A DNA stretch of 5,065 nt from Nanobdellati archaeon (GTDB lineage Archaea > SpSt-1190). The translations under genes and the position numbers were made by a program. Where the stretch lies: NCBI GenBank assembly GCA_015522095.1, contig WAMX01000023.1:1-5065 (forward strand), given 5' to 3'. Under the pieces are notes generated by a model. That model was not told where the DNA came from. It saw only the letters and a list, made by a program, of their open reading frames with translations, and made no database searches. Shown here piece after piece: positions 5,009 through 5,065 of this stretch (its first letter is position 1; each line of letters opens with the position of its first letter).

Positions 5009-5065
5009 ATTCTCATTTCTCAACACTTCTTTAAACCCCCGCAGATTTCCATAAAGTGCTCAAGA

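Noticed and set aside
4306..5016. 236-aa open frame on the minus strand opposite the S-layer C-terminal region
   Set aside because: It crosses the terminator, has no recognisable motif, and shadows the conserved VGGP.AN and VAG.S motifs on the plus strand.
5009..5065. Start of another gene after the S-layer terminator
   Set aside because: Only a weak TATA-like TTTAAA (5030-5035) is visible, and no start codon with a ribosome site occurs before the window ends.

Overview
The window looks archaeal. It carries an RNase Z, a Sec11-type (Ser/His/Asp) signal peptidase, a VapBC pair with a DUF217-type antitoxin, and a secreted S-layer protein whose N- and C-terminal blocks resemble the methanogen/Thermococcales S-layer families. 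Promoters are TATA-box-like, Shine-Dalgarno sites match GGAGGTGA, and at least two starts are TTG. The genes are GC-rich and the intergenic DNA is strongly AT-rich. The long insert of the signal peptidase, ending in FP..GFNKGD, resembles proteins I recall from DPANN archaea. That placement is tentative, because no rRNA or other strong marker is present.

Layout. Positions 1-1921 (+) form a tight three-gene operon: the C-terminal half of a D-2-hydroxyacid dehydrogenase, RNase Z, and signal peptidase I. They are joined by 4-nt start/stop overlaps (ATGA, then TTGA). The signal peptidase runs 14 nt into the convergent vapC. Positions 1908-2505 (-) are a vapB-vapC toxin-antitoxin pair. The genes overlap by 23 nt, and the vapC ribosome-binding site lies inside vapB. 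Positions 2506-2802 are a divergent regulatory region of 297 bp. It holds a probable leaderless vapBC promoter, several inverted repeats, a 10-bp direct repeat, the S-layer promoter, and a 5' leader with two tandem hairpins. Positions 2803-4980 (+) encode a 725-aa S-layer protein, followed by a hairpin plus poly-T terminator. The last ~55 bases show no gene.

How the parts may relate. RNase Z trims tRNA 3' ends. The signal peptidase removes Sec signal peptides, and the S-layer precursor next door is a plausible abundant substrate (inference). I see no clearly new multi-gene system. The parts most worth a second look are the control region and structured leader of the S-layer gene, and a VapC whose PIN active site appears degenerate.
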